From NCBI GenBank assembly GCA_937967645.1, contig CALBTT010000181.1, positions 1 to 64,000 on the forward strand: a stretch of 64,000 nt of DNA. The letters are read 5' to 3'. The notes below the pieces were generated by a model that saw only the letters and a program-made list of their open reading frames with translations, was not told where the DNA came from and did no database searches. This stretch comes from an uncultured Zoogloea sp. (GTDB taxonomy: Bacteria; Pseudomonadota; Gammaproteobacteria; Burkholderiales; Rhodocyclaceae). Of the stretch, positions 6,662 through 18,147 are shown one piece after another. Position 1 is the first letter of the stretch, and each line of letters opens with the position of its first letter. The translations under genes and the position numbers were made by a program.

Positions 6662-8605
6662 TTACTTCTCCACGATCATGCGGGTGCGCATTTCGAGGTG
6701 CAGTGCGTGGCAGAAGTGGGTGCAGTAGCACCAGTAGACGCCCGGCTTGTCGGCCTTGAAGGTGACCGACTTGGTTTCCAGCGGATTGACGATGAAGTTG
6801 ATGTTGTACTTGGGAATGGCGAAGCCGTGGGTCAGGTCTTCCACCTTGTCCAGGTTGGTCAGGATCAGGGTGACCTCGTCGCCCTTCTTCACGGTGAACT
6901 CGCGCAGGCTGAAGGCCGGGGCCTGGGATACCAGCTTCACGGTGACCTTGTTGCCGTTGCGGAAAACGCCGCTTTCCTTCGGATCCTTCACCGCATTGGG
7001 GAAGTCGTCCAGGTTGTAGACCTGACGGGTCTTGATCCGGTCGCGCTTGACGATGATGAAGTCGTGGGGCTCGGGGCGCACCGGGTGGTCGGCGATCAGC
7101 TTCATCTTCTCGCCGGAGATGTCGATCAGCTGCTCGTTTTCGGGGTGCAGCGGGCCGACCGGCAGGAAGCGGTCCTTGGAGAACTTGCAGCCCACGCACA
7201 GCCACTTGCCGTCGGCCTCGCGGGTCTCGGACTGGGAGGCGTTGAGGTGGCCGGGCTGGTACTGCACGTCCAGGCGGTCCACCACGTACTGGGCGTTCTT
7301 GTCGCCGGCGTGGAACTTGATGGCGGCCTCCACGTTCCATTTAACGACCTGGGAGTCCAGGAAGAGAGTGGTGAAGGCATTGCCACGGCCGTCGAAGGCG
7401 GTGTGCAGGGGCCCCAGGCCGAGCTCCACCTCGGCAACCACTGCCGCCTTGATGTCCTCCAGCTTGCCGTCGAACCAGTCGAGCACCTTGCTCAGTTCGA
7501 TCACGGTGGCGGTGGGGGAGAGCTTGCCGGCGCAGATGAAGTACTTGGCGTCCGGGCTGGCGTTCACACCGTGGGGGTTCTTCGGGACGGGCACGTAGGC
7601 GGCCAGCGCGGTCTTGGGGTCCTTGTTGGACTCACGGGTGGCGTCCACCACCGGTACCTTGGAGTCGCCGTAGGTCTTGAACTTGCCGTCCTTGACGGCC
7701 TGTTCGATGCGGGCGATGTGGAAGAAGGCACAGGCATCCTTCTCTGCCGACATCATGTCCTCGTACTTGGCCCCCATCTCGGTGTTGTACTGGTTGGTGG
7801 CGGCCAGTTTGCCGTCGTAGGAGGTGGCCACCAGGTCGCAGTTGCCGTCGATCAGGGCCTGCCAGCGCACCGCCATGGTTTCAGCGTCGATGCAGGTGAA
7901 CAGCGAGCGGTACTTGTCCACGTCGTTCAGGTGGCTGCCGTCGTTCGGCAGGGGGATGCTGAACTCGGCGCCGGCGAAGACGCGGGTGGTGTGGGTGATG
8001 GCCGGGTCCACCGGGTCGGCCTTGTCCGGGAAGATGCCGTGGAAGCCCTGGATGTTGGGGATCTCGGTGATCTTGTCGCACTCGAAGGTGTCGAGCTTGA
8101 CCCGGGCGATGCGGCCGTTGATCTTGTCGTTGATCCAGGCGTAGCGGCCGTCGTAGGTGCCGTCCTTGTAGGAGGCATGGGTGTGGTGGGTGTCGGCGAC
8201 GGTGTAGCGCAGGCTGCCATCGGGCTTGGTGCCCATGATGGCCTTGGATTCGTTGGTGATGCCCCAGCCCACCAGCGCGTCAGGGTTGAACACGGGGACG
8301 CGGGTGATCTCGCGGCCGGAGGGCAGGCCCAGGATGCGCATGTCGCCGGTGTGGCCGCCGGACCAGATGCCGTAGTACTCGTCGAGCTGACCCGGTGCCA
8401 GATGGGGGGATGCGCCATGGCTGGCGGCGGCTGCCGGGGCCGCGCCGGCCGCAGGGGCGGCGGCGGGCGGGGCTTCCTGCTTGCAGGAGGACAGGCCGAC
8501 GGATAGCCCCGCACCGGCCAGCCCGGCCAGGGCGGCGGTGTTCAGGAACTTGCGGCGTCCCGGTACGGGGGTCAGGTCGTCATGCTGCGTGTCTTGGGTG
8601 CTCAT
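6662..8605 (-). CDS. nosZ: Nitrous oxide reductase, Tat-exported (clade I)
   Basis: 647 residues, the usual length. It has a twin-arginine signal (GRRKFLN, then a hydrophobic stretch near residues 18-40), which marks the clade I Tat-exported type. Histidine-rich segments such as DTHHTHASY belong to the seven-bladed propeller that holds the CuZ centre. The C-terminal cupredoxin domain carries CuA ligands in WCYCTHFCHALHLEM. The enzyme reduces N2O to N2 in the periplasm with electrons from cytochrome c and NosR. A strong terminator follows, and an FNR/DNR-type box with a matching -10 precedes it. Confidence 0.97.
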   Translation of the reverse strand: MSTQDTQHDDLTPVPGRRKFLNTAALAGLAGAGLSVGLSSCKQEAPPAAAPAAGAAPAAAASHGASPHLAPGQLDEYYGIWSGGHTGDMRILGLPSGREITRVPVFNPDALVGWGITNESKAIMGTKPDGSLRYTVADTHHTHASYKDGTYDGRYAWINDKINGRIARVKLDTFECDKITEIPNIQGFHGIFPDKADPVDPAITHTTRVFAGAEFSIPLPNDGSHLNDVDKYRSLFTCIDAETMAVRWQALIDGNCDLVATSYDGKLAATNQYNTEMGAKYEDMMSAEKDACAFFHIARIEQAVKDGKFKTYGDSKVPVVDATRESNKDPKTALAAYVPVPKNPHGVNASPDAKYFICAGKLSPTATVIELSKVLDWFDGKLEDIKAAVVAEVELGLGPLHTAFDGRGNAFTTLFLDSQVVKWNVEAAIKFHAGDKNAQYVVDRLDVQYQPGHLNASQSETREADGKWLCVGCKFSKDRFLPVGPLHPENEQLIDISGEKMKLIADHPVRPEPHDFIIVKRDRIKTRQVYNLDDFPNAVKDPKESGVFRNGNKVTVKLVSQAPAFSLREFTVKKGDEVTLILTNLDKVEDLTHGFAIPKYNINFIVNPLETKSVTFKADKPGVYWCYCTHFCHALHLEMRTRMIVEK

Positions 8606-8725
8606 TGTGGGTCTCCGTATGTCCCTTAACCGAATGCGCGCCGTGGATTACGGCGGCCTAGCAGTTGTCGCCGGAGCCGGGCGTCGGGAGGGACGCGGCG
8701 CCACTGCGACAATCTGTCGCGGCGG

Positions 8726-8767
8726 AATGTAGGGGGGTGGGAGACGAAAGAAATTGACGGGGGGCAA
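8726..8767 (-). promoter_or_regulatory. Candidate FNR/DNR-dependent nosZ promoter
   Basis: On the minus strand TTGCC-N4-GTCAA (8767-8754) matches the TTGAY-N4-RTCAA consensus at nine of ten positions. A -10 hexamer TACATT lies at 8731-8726, exactly where a site centred at -41.5 would place it. The predicted start is near 8719, about 114 nt before the nosZ ATG. The remainder of the 260-nt intergenic region (8606-8865) shows nothing else clear. Confidence 0.5.
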
Positions 8768-8865
8768 GAATGGCGCCCCATGCTGCAAAAACTGCGCAGA
8801 AAGGCCCTGCTCAGCCAGTCTGTATTAGAACTTGCTGAAATATAAGCGCTTTTTTGGCGGAGAGA

Positions 8866-9879
8866 TCAGTTGCTCCGGGCGCCGCCGCCGGCCTGCAGGA
8901 GCACCAGCAAGGCGCCGTCGCCGCCGTCGTGGGGCTTGGCCTGGCAGAAGGCCAGGATGTCCTCCCGCTGGGCCAGCCAGCCACGGGACAGGTGCTTGAG
9001 CACGGGAATGCGGCCGGGGGACCCGTGGCCCTTGCCGTGGATCACCCGCAGGCAGCGGCGCCCCTGCTGCAGCGCCAGGGCGATGAATTGGGCCAGGCTG
9101 GCGCGGGCCTCGTCGCGGGTCAGGCCGTGCAGGTCCAGCTCGCCCTGCACAACCCAGCGGCCACGGCGCAGGTCGGTGAGGACCCGGCGGGGCAGGCCGA
9201 TACGCAGATAGGCTGCCTCGTCGCCCATGTCCAGGCGGTCTTCGAAGGAGATCGGGGACTCCAGCGCTTCGCGCAGCACCTCGCGTTCGTCCTCCTCGCG
9301 CAGGCGCGGGCGAGGGGGCGGCAGCGGGCGATCGAGCGGCGCGAGGTTCTTGTCCTTGAGGGGCGCCACCTCTCCCGCCACATGGCGGAACAGGGCTGCG
9401 GGATCGGACAGGGTGGCGTCGTCCAGTGTGGCAGGGGGCGGCTCCCAGTGCTCGATCGCGCGTACGCCGGGGTTGGCGCGCTGGCGCTGGACGCTCAGGT
9501 CCACCCGGTTGAAGTCCTTGATCGGTGCGATGTCGCCCAGCGCGGACCGGAAGACGGCGGCCGCATCGTTCTCGTCCACCCGGGCAGGGCGGCGCGACGG
9601 TGCTTCGACTTCCAGTTCAGGTTGCCGGGGGCGGGGTGTAGGTGTCGGTCGGGGGCGGCCGAGCTCGGCCCGGTCGGTGGCCTTGAGCGGCTTCACCTGG
9701 CCCACCTGGCTGCGGAACAGCCCGGCCTCGTCGGCCGGCTCAGCCGCGGCCGGTGCGTCTGGCCTGGATACTGCCCTGGCGGGCCCGCGTCCGATCACGG
9801 TCTTTAGGGTGGCATTGGGCACCTGCTGGCGGATAGCCTTGAGGGCGTCCAGCCCGGATGTCTGATTGCGCTTGCGCAT
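8866..9879 (-). CDS. Smr-domain protein with three N-terminal repeats
   Basis: 337 residues, longer than usual bacterial stand-alone Smr proteins of around 200. The C-terminal Smr domain is clear: ELDLHG near 247-252 and HGKG near 281-284, the motifs associated with nucleic-acid nicking or binding. The long N-terminal part contains three related motifs of the form LFRxxxGxVxPLKxxxR at about 52-73, 107-128 and 161-182. The repeat spacing is almost exactly 54-55 residues, with proline/arginine-rich linkers. Homologues usually carry one such motif. Substrate unknown; ribosome-rescue or recombination roles are known for Smr families elsewhere. Confidence 0.85.
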   Translation of the reverse strand: MRKRNQTSGLDALKAIRQQVPNATLKTVIGRGPARAVSRPDAPAAAEPADEAGLFRSQVGQVKPLKATDRAELGRPRPTPTPRPRQPELEVEAPSRRPARVDENDAAAVFRSALGDIAPIKDFNRVDLSVQRQRANPGVRAIEHWEPPPATLDDATLSDPAALFRHVAGEVAPLKDKNLAPLDRPLPPPRPRLREEDEREVLREALESPISFEDRLDMGDEAAYLRIGLPRRVLTDLRRGRWVVQGELDLHGLTRDEARASLAQFIALALQQGRRCLRVIHGKGHGSPGRIPVLKHLSRGWLAQREDILAFCQAKPHDGGDGALLVLLQAGGGARSN

Positions 9880-9960
9880 GATGCCCGTACGGTACTGCCT
9901 GATGCGGTGGGTGATGACGGCCGGCTGCCTGGCGGCAACCGGCCTTGGGGTTGATGGCGA

Positions 9961-11058
<1,098 letters not shown>

Positions 11059-11155
11059 TTATACTTGTCCGTTGATTGACCCCGACGGAAACGACGGTTT
11101 GGCGGGTTGTCTCCGCGTTGTGCAATTCATTTCGAGTCCTGTTTAGGAGACGCTT

Positions 11156-11827
11156 ATGTCCGTTACCAGCTCCGTGTCCACGATCGCCCTCAGAACCTTC
11201 CCGATCTTTCAGGGGCTGGGCGACGACCGGCTGGCGGCTGTTGCGCGCTGTGCAATGATGCGGCGCGTGCCGCGTGGTTCGGCGGTGGTGCACGAGGGTG
11301 ACCGCACGGACTTCGTCTATTTCGTGCTCACCGGCAACCTCAAGGTGATGGTCAGCGACGAGGATGGGCGTGAGGTGATCCTGACCATCCTTGGCCAGGG
11401 CGAGATGTTTGGCGAGATGGGGGTGCTGGATGACAGCCCCCGCTCCGCGTCGGTGGTGGCCGTGTCGCCCTCCGATCTGGTGACCATCGCCAAGACCGAC
11501 TTCAAGCGCCTGATGCAGGAGAACTTCGAGCTCGCCTGGCACGTCATGTGCAACCTGACCCGCCGCCTGCGCGACGCCGACCGCAAGATCGAGAGCCTGG
11601 CCCTGATGGATGTCTACGGCCGGGTGGCGCGCCTGCTCCTCGAGATGTCCGAGGAGGTGGACGGGGTCAAGATGGTGCGCAAGAAGATCTCCAAGCAGGA
11701 TATCGCCAAGATGATCGGCGCCTCCCGCGAGATGGTCAGCCGGGTCATGAAAGACCTGGGCCTGCGCGGCCTGATCGAAGAGACCGACGGCGGCGTGATC
11801 CTGCGCGAAAAGATCTACGATTTGTGA
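11156..11827 (+). CDS. Crp/Fnr-family regulator, Crp-like
   Basis: 223 residues: an N-terminal cyclic-nucleotide-binding beta-roll with a phosphate-binding-cassette-like segment (FGEMGVLDDSPRSASV near 82-97), a dimerisation helix, and a C-terminal winged helix (KQDIAKMIGASREMVSRVMKDL near 175-196). The SREMVSRV recognition helix is like that of Crp. There is no N-terminal cysteine cluster, so it is not an oxygen-sensing FNR. Start is supported by TAGGAG upstream. A global cAMP-type regulator is likely, but the ligand is unproven. Confidence 0.85.
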   Translation: MSVTSSVSTIALRTFPIFQGLGDDRLAAVARCAMMRRVPRGSAVVHEGDRTDFVYFVLTGNLKVMVSDEDGREVILTILGQGEMFGEMGVLDDSPRSASVVAVSPSDLVTIAKTDFKRLMQENFELAWHVMCNLTRRLRDADRKIESLALMDVYGRVARLLLEMSEEVDGVKMVRKKISKQDIAKMIGASREMVSRVMKDLGLRGLIEETDGGVILREKIYDL

Positions 11828-11894
11828 ATGCCCCGGAAATCCCTCCTTACTCATTGCACAACGGGTGATGGGGGGTTCTCCGAAAGCCCTGGTT

Positions 11895-11927
11895 TATAAT
11901 CCGAGCGCGGCGCCTTGCCGCGCTTTT
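11895..11927 (+). promoter_or_regulatory. Consensus -10 and hairpin before ftsK
   Basis: A perfect TATAAT (11895-11900) is followed at once by a seven-pair stem GCGCGGC/GCCGCGC (11905-11911 and 11917-11923) and TTTT (11924-11927). The hairpin could be the terminator of the upstream Crp-like gene, or an attenuator at the very start of the ftsK transcript. No convincing -35 lies 16-18 nt upstream of the -10. Confidence 0.4.
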
Positions 11928-11970
11928 GCATTGCAGGCTCCACTCTCAGCAAGCCCCGTATCGCCATCCC

Positions 11971-14265
11971 ATGCTCAATCGTCCCTCGACCCGCCCCTTG
12001 CCCCTCCCGGAAAAGATCGCCGGCCTGTTGCAGGAGGCCCGCTGGCTGCTGCTGGGGGTGTTGGCCCTCTACGTCGCGATGATCCTCTTCGGTTACTCGA
12101 AGGCGGATCCCGGCTGGTCCCATGCGGTGCAGGTCGAGCAGGTGAGCAACCCGGGCGGACGTTTCGGGGCGTGGCTCTCCGACCTGCTGCTTTACCTGTT
12201 CGGCGTGTCCGCCTGGTGGTGGGTGATCTTCCTGGGCTTCGGTCTGGCAGTCGGCTTCCGCCGGCTGCAGCTGGTGTTTGGCGCGGATCGCCGTTCCTTC
12301 CTGATCGTGGTGCTGGGTTTCATCGTGGTGCTGCTGGCCAGCAGTGGCCTGGAGGCCATGCGCTTCCACTCCATCAAGGCGGTGCTGCCCCTTGAGCCGG
12401 GCGGTGTTATCGGGCTCGAGCTGGGGCGCCTCACCCTGCAGTACCTGGGCTTTACCGGCGGAACCCTGCTGCTGCTGGCGCTTATCGCTGGCGGCATGAG
12501 CCTGTTCTCCGGGGTCAGCTGGCTGGAGGCGTCGGAGCTGCTGGGGGCAGGCCTGGAGCGTGTCTGGCAGTTCTCGACCCGTGGCGTGCAGACCTGGGAG
12601 GACCGCAGGGTCGGCCGCGAGGTGGCGCAGAAGCGCGAAGCCGTGGTCGAGACCAAGCGCAAGAAGGAGGAGGTGGCGCCGCCGCCGCCGGTGCGGATCG
12701 AGCCTGCCATCGTCGAGGTCGAGAAGTCGGTGCGGGTCGAGAAGGAACGTCAGACCACCCTGTTCACCGAACTTCCCGGCGGTGCCCTGCCGCCCCTGGC
12801 CCTGCTGGACGAGCCTGCCCACGATGTGGAACCGCCCTCGGCAGAGACCCTCGAGTTCACCTCCCGCCTGATCGAGCGCAAGCTCGCCGACTTCGGGGTC
12901 GAGGTGAAGGTGCTGGCCGCCTATCCCGGCCCGGTGATCACCCGCTTCGAGATCGAGCCGGCCGTTGGTGTGAAGGGCAGCCAGGTGATGAACCTGGTCA
13001 AGGACCTGGCGCGCGCCCTGTCGGTGGTGAGCATCCGGGTCGTGGAAACGGTGCCTGGCAAGACCTGCATGGCCCTCGAACTGCCCAACCCCAAGCGCCA
13101 GACCGTGCGCCTGTCTGAGATCCTTGGTTCCCGGGCCTACCACGACATGCACTCGCCGCTCACGGTGGCGCTGGGCAAGGACATCGGCGGGCAGCCGGTG
13201 GTGGCCGACATCGCCAAGACGCCTCACCTGCTGGTGGCCGGCACCACCGGCTCCGGCAAGTCGGTGGGCATCAACGCCATGATCCTGTCGCTGCTCTACA
13301 AGTCGGAGCCGGAGGACGTGCGCCTGATCCTCGTCGATCCGAAGATGCTCGAACTGTCCATCTACGAAGGCATTCCACACCTGCTGGCGCCGGTGGTCAC
13401 CGACATGAAGCACGCGGCCAACGCGCTCAACTGGTGCGTGGCCGAGATGGAGAAGCGCTACAAGCTGATGTCCGCCCTCGGCGTGCGCAACCTGGCCGGC
13501 TACAACAAGGCCGTGGCCGAGGCTGCCAAGATCGGCGCGCCGCTGAAGAACCCCTTCTCGATCACCCCGGACAGCCCCGAGCCCCTCGAGAAGCTGCCTT
13601 ACATCGTGGTGATCATCGATGAGCTGGCCGACCTGATGATGGTGGTCGGCAAGAAGATCGAAGAGCTGATCGCCCGCCTGGCCCAGAAGGCGCGGGCGGC
13701 CGGTATCCACCTGATCCTCGCCACCCAGCGCCCCAGCGTGGATGTGATCACCGGCCTGATCAAGGCCAATATCCCGACCCGCATGGCCTTCCAGGTGTCG
13801 AGCAAGATCGACTCCCGCACCATCCTCGACCAGATGGGGGCCGAGGCCTTGCTCGGCATGGGCGACATGCTCTATCTGGCACCGGGTACCGGCCTGCCCA
13901 ACCGGGTCCACGGCGCCTTCGTGGCCGACCACGAGGTGCACAAGGTCGTGGAGCACCTCAAGGCGACCGGAGCGCCCGACTACATCGAGGGCATCCTCGC
14001 GCCGTCGGAAGAGGAGGGCGGCGACCTTCTCGGCGGTGGTGAAGGTGGGGAGGGCAGCGAAGCCGACCCGCTTTACGACCAGGCTGTCGAGGTGGTCATC
14101 AAGACTCGCCGGCCGTCGATCTCCCTGGTCCAGCGTCATCTGCGCATCGGCTACAACCGGGCTGCACGCCTGATCGAACAGATGGAGCGCTCCGGCTTGG
14201 TCACGCCGATGGGCAGCAATGGCAACCGGGAAGTGGTCGCACCGGCCCGTGAAGGAGAATCATGA
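11971..14265 (+). CDS. ftsK: DNA translocase FtsK
   Basis: 764 residues from the ATG at 11971 (an in-frame ATG at 11926 would add 15 unsupported residues). The N-terminal part has about four transmembrane helices (residues 20-180). A charged linker, a Walker A motif ([10 protein letters not shown]), Walker B ([13 protein letters not shown]) and a C-terminal winged-helix gamma domain ([19 protein letters not shown]) follow. It pumps chromosome dimers at the septum and activates XerCD. Its stop overlaps the lolA start (ATGA). Confidence 0.96.
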   Translation: MLNRPSTRPLPLPEKIAGLLQEARWLLLGVLALYVAMILFGYSKADPGWSHAVQVEQVSNPGGRFGAWLSDLLLYLFGVSAWWWVIFLGFGLAVGFRRLQLVFGADRRSFLIVVLGFIVVLLASSGLEAMRFHSIKAVLPLEPGGVIGLELGRLTLQYLGFTGGTLLLLALIAGGMSLFSGVSWLEASELLGAGLERVWQFSTRGVQTWEDRRVGREVAQKREAVVETKRKKEEVAPPPPVRIEPAIVEVEKSVRVEKERQTTLFTELPGGALPPLALLDEPAHDVEPPSAETLEFTSRLIERKLADFGVEVKVLAAYPGPVITRFEIEPAVGVKGSQVMNLVKDLARALSVVSIRVVETVPGKTCMALELPNPKRQTVRLSEILGSRAYHDMHSPLTVALGKDIGGQPVVADIAKTPHLLVAGTTGSGKSVGINAMILSLLYKSEPEDVRLILVDPKMLELSIYEGIPHLLAPVVTDMKHAANALNWCVAEMEKRYKLMSALGVRNLAGYNKAVAEAAKIGAPLKNPFSITPDSPEPLEKLPYIVVIIDELADLMMVVGKKIEELIARLAQKARAAGIHLILATQRPSVDVITGLIKANIPTRMAFQVSSKIDSRTILDQMGAEALLGMGDMLYLAPGTGLPNRVHGAFVADHEVHKVVEHLKATGAPDYIEGILAPSEEEGGDLLGGGEGGEGSEADPLYDQAVEVVIKTRRPSISLVQRHLRIGYNRAARLIEQMERSGLVTPMGSNGNREVVAPAREGES

Positions 14266-14888
14266 TCCGCAAGTTTGCATTCCTGCTGGCCCCGCTGGCG
14301 TCCCTGTTGCTGGTGGCCGGCGAGGCTCAGGCGGATGGCCTGGCCCAGCTCAAGCTGTTCATGGAAGGCACCCGCAGTGCGCGGGGCAGCTTCAGTCAGC
14401 AGGTGCTCTCCAAGTCGGGGCGCAAACCCCAGCAGGCGAGCGGCAGCTTTGCCTTCGCCCGCCCCGGCAAGTTCCGCTGGACCTACGAGAAGCCCTACGC
14501 CCAGTTGCTGGTGGGGGATGGCACCAAGCTGTGGGCCTACGATCAGGAGCTCAACCAGGTCACCACCAAGAAGCTCGGCCAGGCCCTGGGCAACACGCCG
14601 GCGGCCATTTTGGCCGGTGACAACGCGCTCGACCGCAACTTCACCCTCAAGGATGCGGGGGCCGCCGACGGCCTGGAATGGGTGGAGGCCGTGCCCAAGG
14701 GGGACGACAGCAGCTTCGAGCGGATCCGCCTGGGGCTGGCCGGTGGTCAGCTGAAGGCCATGGTCCTGTACGACAACTTCGGGCAGACCACCGCCCTGCA
14801 GTTCGGTCAGCTCGAGCGCAATCCTGCCCTCGATGCGTCCCTGTTCCGCTTTACGCCGCCCGCCGGTGCCGACGTGGTCGGCGAGTAA
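14262..14888 (+). CDS. lolA: Outer-membrane lipoprotein carrier LolA
   Basis: 208 residues with an N-terminal signal peptide (cleavage expected after AGEAQA). The mature protein has the LolA pattern: [24 protein letters not shown], then [24 protein letters not shown]. It carries lipoproteins across the periplasm from LolCDE to LolB. It is translationally coupled to ftsK and precedes rarA; ftsK-lolA-rarA-serS is a conserved proteobacterial neighbourhood. Confidence 0.95.
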   Translation: MIRKFAFLLAPLASLLLVAGEAQADGLAQLKLFMEGTRSARGSFSQQVLSKSGRKPQQASGSFAFARPGKFRWTYEKPYAQLLVGDGTKLWAYDQELNQVTTKKLGQALGNTPAAILAGDNALDRNFTLKDAGAADGLEWVEAVPKGDDSSFERIRLGLAGGQLKAMVLYDNFGQTTALQFGQLERNPALDASLFRFTPPAGADVVGE

Positions 14889-14899
14889 GCGCCGTTTAG

Positions 14900-16234
14900 A
14901 TGGCCGACCTCTTCGACACCCTTGAGCCGCCGCGCCTGCCGCTGGCCGAGGCCATGCGACCGCAGGCCATCGCCGAGGTCATCGGGCAGCGCCACCTGCT
15001 GGGGCCGGGCAAGCCACTGGCCCTGGCCTTCAAGTCCGGCAAACTTCACTCGATGATCCTGTGGGGGCCGCCGGGGGTGGGCAAGACCACGCTGGCACGC
15101 CTCATGGCCAGGGCTTTCGATGCGGAGTTCACCTCGCTGTCCGCCGTCTTCTCGGGCGTCAAGGACATCCGTGAGGCCATGGCCCGGGCCGAGGCGGAGC
15201 GTGCCCGCGGGCGCCACACCATCCTGTTCGTGGATGAGGTGCATCGCTTCAACAAGGCCCAGCAGGACGCCTTTTTGCCCTACGTGGAGCAGGGGCTGGT
15301 CACCTTCATCGGGGCGACCACCGAGAATCCGTCCTTCGAGGTCAATTCGGCCCTGTTGTCCCGGGCGGCCGTTTACGTGCTTGAATCCCTGACCCAGGAT
15401 GAACTGGCGGAGCTCTTCGAGCGGGCCCGCCTGCACGCCTGCCCTGGGCTCGAGTTCGAGGACGATGCCCGCGACCGCCTGACCGGCTTCGCCGACGGCG
15501 ATGCCCGCAAGCTCCTCAACCTGGTGGAGCAGATCCAGACCGCTGCCGAAACCGCGGGCATCAACCCGGTCACCCCGTCCTTCATCGACGAAGCCCTGTC
15601 GCGCAATCTGCGCCGCTTCGACAAGGGGGGAGAGGCCTTCTACGACCAGATCTCCGCCCTGCACAAGTCAGTGCGTGGCTCGGACCCGGATGCGGCCCTG
15701 TACTGGCTGTGCCGGATGCTGGACGGTGGCGCCGATCCCCTCTACCTGGGGCGCCGACTGGTCCGCATGGCCATCGAGGACATCGGCCTGGCCGATCCGC
15801 GGGCCCTGGAAATTTGCCTCAACGGCTGCACCACCTATGAGCGTCTAGGCTCGCCGGAGGGCGAACTGGCGCTGGCCCAGGCAGCCGTCTTCCTCGCCTG
15901 CGCGGCCAAATCGAACGCGGTTTACAAGGCGTATAATGCGGCGCGTCAATTCGTGAAGCAGGACGTCTCGCGGCCGGTGCCCATCCATTTGCGCAATGCC
16001 CCCACCAAGCTGATGAAGGAGCTGGGATACGGCAAGGCCTATCGCTATGCGCACGACGAACCGGATGGTTACGCCGCGGGGGAGCAGTATTTTCCCGACG
16101 GCATGGCGCCGCCGGGGTGGTATGAACCCGTCGCCCGGGGCCTTGAGGCCCGGATCGCCGAGAAGCTGGAGCGCTTGCGGGCCCTGGACCGGGAGTACCA
16201 AGCCGCGCAGGCCCGCAAGGGTGTCAGTGAGTAA
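14900..16234 (+). CDS. rarA: Replication-associated recombination protein RarA (MgsA)
   Basis: 444 residues, an AAA+ ATPase of the RarA/WHIP family. Walker A is GPPGVGKTT near residue 55-63, Walker B is ILFVDEVHRFNK near 109-120, and the sensor 1 segment is GATTENPSFEVN. The C-terminal MgsA tetramerisation domain follows (YLGRRLVRMAIEDIGLADP). It acts at stalled replication forks. It starts 11 nt after lolA and its 3' end overlaps the convergent small gene at 16224-16487 by 11 nt. Confidence 0.95.
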   Translation: MADLFDTLEPPRLPLAEAMRPQAIAEVIGQRHLLGPGKPLALAFKSGKLHSMILWGPPGVGKTTLARLMARAFDAEFTSLSAVFSGVKDIREAMARAEAERARGRHTILFVDEVHRFNKAQQDAFLPYVEQGLVTFIGATTENPSFEVNSALLSRAAVYVLESLTQDELAELFERARLHACPGLEFEDDARDRLTGFADGDARKLLNLVEQIQTAAETAGINPVTPSFIDEALSRNLRRFDKGGEAFYDQISALHKSVRGSDPDAALYWLCRMLDGGADPLYLGRRLVRMAIEDIGLADPRALEICLNGCTTYERLGSPEGELALAQAAVFLACAAKSNAVYKAYNAARQFVKQDVSRPVPIHLRNAPTKLMKELGYGKAYRYAHDEPDGYAAGEQYFPDGMAPPGWYEPVARGLEARIAEKLERLRALDREYQAAQARKGVSE

Positions 16235-16487
16235 GCGGGTGGGCGGCGATGAAGCGGGCGCAGGCGTCGCGGAAGCGCTTGGCCTTGTCTTGGTCACCCC
16301 GTTCCTCGGCCTCATCGACAAGGTCGAGCATGAACCTGGTGAGCATCAGCGTACCTTCCCGGGTTTGAACCAGGCCGCAGGCAATCTGGGCGGCGGCGAC
16401 ATCGGGAATGTCGTGGTGTTCGGCGATGATGGCGACGTCTTCGTCGGTCAGGTCACAGTAGTCAAGGCAGTCGCGAATGGACAACAT
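16224..16487 (-). CDS. Small conserved hypothetical protein
   Basis: 87 residues from the ATG at 16487, chosen because AAGGAG lies 7 nt upstream. The protein is acidic, all-helical in character and cytoplasmic (MLSIRDCLDYCDLTDEDVAI at the start), with no signal peptide or known catalytic motif. I do not recognise a named family, though similar short proteins occur next to unrelated genes in Rhodocyclales. It is convergent with, and slightly overlaps, rarA. Confidence 0.7.
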   Translation of the reverse strand: MLSIRDCLDYCDLTDEDVAIIAEHHDIPDVAAAQIACGLVQTREGTLMLTRFMLDLVDEAEERGDQDKAKRFRDACARFIAAHPLTH

Positions 16488-16568
16488 CGGGTTTCTCCTT
16501 CGGTGGTCGCATTTGATGAGCGCCTTCAAACGAGCGCCTTTTATCCAATTGTGACCTGTGAGGGTGTT

Positions 16569-16615
16569 AAATCAAGAAAAGTTTCCGTCTCGGCTCACTA
16601 TTAACTTCTTGATTT
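16569..16615. other. Long inverted repeat upstream of serS
   Basis: AAATCAAGAA (16569-16578) and TTCTTGATTT (16606-16615) are perfect complements. Adding GTT/AAC inside a two-base bulge gives 13 pairs with a 19-nt loop. It lies in the 261-nt region between the small minus-strand gene and serS, about 130 nt before the serS ATG. It could be a transcript leader structure or an operator. Confidence 0.4.
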
Positions 16616-16736
16616 CTATTGATTTTGAAATGCCATGCGGACAACTCATGTTGCGCCGCAATATATCCGAAAAGCGGGTGCCCTGCCCAGCCCTTTGCGG
16701 GCCCGCTTGAGCAAATGCGTTAATTTTCTGATTTGA

Positions 16737-18032
<1,296 letters not shown>

Positions 18033-18070
18033 TCGCGTGATGCCTGTGTCGCCCCTTGGCGACTATTGGA

Positions 18071-18100
18071 AACCGGGCCGATGGGCCCGGTTTTCTTTTT
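18071..18100 (+). terminator. Intrinsic terminator after serS
   Basis: AACCGGGCC (18071-18079) pairs perfectly with GGCCCGGTT (18084-18092) around a GATG loop, followed by TTCTTTTT. Confidence 0.9.
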
Positions 18101-18113
18101 GCCTAAAATTTCG

Positions 18114-18129
18114 GTATATTATTAAATAC
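18114..18129. promoter_or_regulatory. AT-rich palindrome before the AhpD-like gene
   Basis: GTATATTATTAAATAC is a 16-bp near-palindrome (seven of eight pairs) ending 18 nt before the ATG of the AhpD-like gene. Its position between the serS terminator and the start codon fits an operator over a promoter, perhaps for a redox-responsive repressor. The cognate regulator is unknown. Confidence 0.35.
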
Positions 18130-18147
18130 TAATTTAAAGGGGCCATC

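Noticed and set aside
4194..6728. Very long open frame on the plus strand opposite nosR
   Set aside because: Antisense shadow of nosR caused by high third-position GC; its translation is low-complexity (Gly/Ala/Val/Asp/His-rich) and matches no fold, while nosR has clear domains.
6578..8506. Long open frame on the plus strand opposite nosZ
   Set aside because: Antisense shadow of nosZ, with the same compositional bias and no ribosome-binding site or motifs.
11851..14139. Long minus-strand open frame opposite ftsK
   Set aside because: Shadow; His/Gln/Asp/Leu-rich translation without motifs.
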